From assembly GCA_910579285.1 (NCBI GenBank), contig CAJTTT010000061.1, positions 1-6,601 on the forward strand: a stretch of 6,601 nt of DNA, written 5' to 3'. Made by a program: the position numbers and the translations under genes. This stretch comes from an uncultured Lachnospiraceae bacterium. GTDB taxonomy: Bacteria; Bacillota; Clostridia; Lachnospirales; Lachnospiraceae. Below the pieces are notes generated by a model. That model saw nothing but the letters and a program-made list of their open reading frames with translations, searched no databases and was not told the DNA's origin. Positions 4,789 through 6,601 of this stretch are shown here, piece after piece (position 1 is the stretch's first letter; each line of letters starts with the position of its first letter).

Positions 4789-6330
4789 CTACTCCAGCTC
4801 CACCGTCGCCGGAGGTTTTCCCGTGCAGTCATACAAAACCCTGTTGACTCCCTTTACCTCATTCACGATCCGATTGGTCACCTTTCCGATCACCTCCCAC
4901 GGAAGCTGCGCCGCCTCCGCGGTCATAAAATCGCTCGTCTCCACTGCCCTGAGCGCTACCGCGTAATCATAGGTTCTCTCATCCCCCATAACGCCCACCG
5001 ACCGCATATTGGTAAGCGCCGCAAAATACTGTCCAAGTCCCTTGTCCACGCCCGCCTTGGCAATCTCCTCGCGGTAAATGTAATCTGCCTCCTGCACAAT
5101 CCTTACCTTCTCTGCCGTCACCTCTCCGATGATGCGTATGCCCAACCCCGGCCCCGGAAACGGCTGACGAAAGACCAGATACTCTGGAATGCCAAGCTCC
5201 AGCCCGGCTTTTCTCACCTCGTCCTTGAAAAGCATGCGAAGCGGCTCGATGATCTCCTTAAAATCAACGTAGTCGGGCAGGCCTCCCACGTTATGATGCG
5301 ATTTGATCACCGCCGATTCTCCAAGCCCCGATTCGATCACATCAGGATAAATGGTTCCCTGTACAAGAAAATCCACCGCACCGATTTTCTTTGCCTCTTC
5401 TTCAAACACCCGGATAAACTCTTCTCCGATCACCTTTCTCTTCTGCTCCGGCTCGGTAATGCCAGCAAGTTTCTCGTAAAAACGCTCCTGCGCATTCACA
5501 CGGATAAAGTTCAGGTCATACGGCCCTTCCGGCCCAAAAACCGCTTCTACCTCGTCGCCCTCATTTTTGCGCAAAAGACCGTGATCGACAAACACACATG
5601 TCAGCTGCCTGCCCACCGCTTTGGCCAGGAGAACCGCCGCCACAGAAGAATCCACACCCCCGGACAGCGCACACAACACCTTACCTTGGCCCACTTTATC
5701 GCGCACTGCCGAAATGGCCGTCTCCACAAAGGAATCCATCTTCCAGTCGCCGCTGCAGCCGCATATATTTATCACAAAGTTTCGCAGCATCGTCATGCCT
5801 TCTACCGTATGCATGACCTCCGGGTGAAACTGCACCGCATACAATCGCCTTTCCGGGCATTCCATTGCCGCAACAGGACAAACCGGCGTGTGGGCCGCCA
5901 CCTGGAAATCCGCAGGCGCTTTTTCAATATAATCGGTATGACTCATCCAGCAGACCGTCTTTACGGATACCCCCTGGAACAATCCGGCGCCCTGTACAAT
6001 TTCCACCTCGGTCTTACCGTATTCACTGACAGGCGCGGTGGTCACTTTTCCGCCCAGAAGATGTGCCATAAGCTGAGAACCGTAGCAGATCCCCAAAATC
6101 GGAATGCCCAGCTCGAAAAGCTCTCTGTCACAGAGAACGGCTCCTTCGCCGTATACACTGTTTGGTCCCCCCGTCAAAATTATTCCCTTGGGATCCAGCT
6201 CCCTTATCTTCGCAAGACTTACATTGTAAGGATGCACCTCACAGTATACACTGCACTCCCTGACCCTTCTGGCAATTAATTGATTATACTGCCCGCCAAA
6301 ATCCAATACGATAACTGTCTCTCTTTTCAT
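4789..6330 (-). CDS. guaA: GMP synthase (glutamine-hydrolysing)
   Basis: Converts XMP to GMP using glutamine and ATP, the last step of de novo guanine nucleotide synthesis, in the cytoplasm. The 513 residues match the usual bacterial single-chain length. The N-terminal class I glutamine amidotransferase domain (about 1-190) has ILTGGPNSVYGEGA (51-64), nucleophile Cys82 in GICYGSQ and the partners His169 and Glu171 in QFHPEV. The ATP-pyrophosphatase domain (about 200-390) carries the PP-loop LSGGVDSS (222-229). The C-terminal dimerisation/XMP-binding domain has FPGPGLGIRIIGEV (391-404) and ends KPPATVELE. The usual ending is close to KPPATIEWE, so a Leu replaces Trp here, a mild variation. The ATG at 6330 is preceded by GGAGAG (6336-6341), 5 nt away. 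Nothing upstream in the window looks like a purine riboswitch, and no clear promoter is seen in the 53-nt gap to the MATE gene. An intrinsic terminator follows the TAG stop. Confidence 0.98.
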   Translation of the reverse strand: MKRETVIVLDFGGQYNQLIARRVRECSVYCEVHPYNVSLAKIRELDPKGIILTGGPNSVYGEGAVLCDRELFELGIPILGICYGSQLMAHLLGGKVTTAPVSEYGKTEVEIVQGAGLFQGVSVKTVCWMSHTDYIEKAPADFQVAAHTPVCPVAAMECPERRLYAVQFHPEVMHTVEGMTMLRNFVINICGCSGDWKMDSFVETAISAVRDKVGQGKVLCALSGGVDSSVAAVLLAKAVGRQLTCVFVDHGLLRKNEGDEVEAVFGPEGPYDLNFIRVNAQERFYEKLAGITEPEQKRKVIGEEFIRVFEEEAKKIGAVDFLVQGTIYPDVIESGLGESAVIKSHHNVGGLPDYVDFKEIIEPLRMLFKDEVRKAGLELGIPEYLVFRQPFPGPGLGIRIIGEVTAEKVRIVQEADYIYREEIAKAGVDKGLGQYFAALTNMRSVGVMGDERTYDYAVALRAVETSDFMTAEAAQLPWEVIGKVTNRIVNEVKGVNRVLYDCTGKPPATVELE

Positions 6331-6383
6331 CTGCTCTCTCCGCCTTCACTCTTGTATTTTCTGTCTCTATAAATTCGAGTCTT

Positions 6384-6601
6384 TTAATGCATCGCTCTCT
6401 CCCACTTTCCGCTGTAATATCTGAACCCGTAGCATATGCCCCGGAACATCCAGTCAATCGTCATGGCAATCCATACCCCGATCAGCCCCAGATGAAACAC
6501 ATTGCTGAAAAAGTATGCCGTCCCGATCCTGAACACCCACATCGAGACGATTGCAATCACCATCGTCCACATCACATCACCCGCTGCACGCAGCGTATTG
6601 G
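6384..6601 (-). CDS. MATE-family multidrug/Na+ efflux transporter, C-terminal fragment
   Basis: Only the last 71 codons are present; the gene continues beyond the right window edge, and the TAA stop is at 6384-6386. The translation begins NTLRAAGDVMWTMVIAIVSM, a pattern typical of the penultimate transmembrane region of MATE (multi-antimicrobial extrusion) proteins, where 'NTLRAAGDV' is well conserved in clostridial members. A second hydrophobic helix follows (LGLIGVWIAMTIDWMFRGIC), then a short basic cytoplasmic tail ending GKWERAMH. Family knowledge: MATE proteins have 12 membrane helices and export cationic drugs or metabolites using Na+ or H+ gradients; the substrate cannot be told from this tail. 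It lies 53 nt upstream of guaA on the same strand, with no hairpin between them, so read-through into guaA is possible. Calling a MATE protein from two helices is fairly safe, but the subfamily is unknown. Confidence 0.85.
   Translation of the reverse strand, partial: NTLRAAGDVMWTMVIAIVSMWVFRIGTAYFFSNVFHLGLIGVWIAMTIDWMFRGICYGFRYYSGKWERAMH

Noticed and set aside
5293..6279. Long plus-strand ORF of 328 codons opposite guaA
   Set aside because: It is fully antisense to an intact guaA with all motifs, has no recognisable domain and a His/Arg/Pro-rich composition typical of a reverse-frame shadow.
6331..6383. Dedicated guaA promoter or purine riboswitch in the MATE-guaA gap
   Set aside because: A TATAGA-like sequence exists but has no acceptable -35 partner, and 53 nt is too short for a purine aptamer plus expression platform.

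Overview
The window looks like chromosomal DNA from an anaerobic Firmicute of the class Clostridia, most likely Lachnospiraceae-like. The basis is mid-range base composition, purine-rich Shine-Dalgarno sequences, a 513-residue Gram-positive-type GuaA, and a cytoplasmic GH38 mannosidase beside a ROK kinase, as in gut and throat glycan degraders. The taxonomic call is inference, with no marker gene to settle it. All convincing genes lie on the minus strand, so the window reads from high to low coordinates.

Right end: the last 71 codons of a MATE-family exporter (6384-6601, cut by the window edge), then guaA, GMP synthase (4789-6330), intact with all catalytic motifs. guaA ends in a strong intrinsic terminator (4707-4750).

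Middle: a 253-nt gap (4536-4788) holds that terminator and then a good sigma-A-type promoter (TTGACT, 17 bp, CATAAT) with three nearby inverted repeats. It is positioned to drive a three-gene operon: a ROK sugar kinase (3528-4535), a GH38 alpha-mannosidase (1083-3509) and a SIS-domain GmhA-like sugar-phosphate isomerase (413-1024). The enzymes read as a compact cytoplasmic route: mannosidase frees mannose from imported manno-oligosaccharides, ROK kinase phosphorylates it, SIS protein isomerises the sugar phosphate. The third step is the weak link, because by sequence the SIS protein resembles sedoheptulose-7-phosphate isomerase rather than any known mannose-6-phosphate isomerase. No transporter is visible.

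Left end: 1-412 has no confident gene. About half of it (94-302) is unusually rich in inverted repeats: a 221-302 segment that folds into a closed stem holding two perfect hairpins, then three further stem-loops. Related 'CGTGA..ACTTCT..AACC' blocks recur in both orientations. This is the least explained part of the window; it may be a dispersed palindromic element or a structured RNA. A short ORF (62 codons, or 31 from an internal GTG with a good ribosome site) runs through it. Positions 1-93 are A/T-rich and contain only a weak promoter-like sequence.
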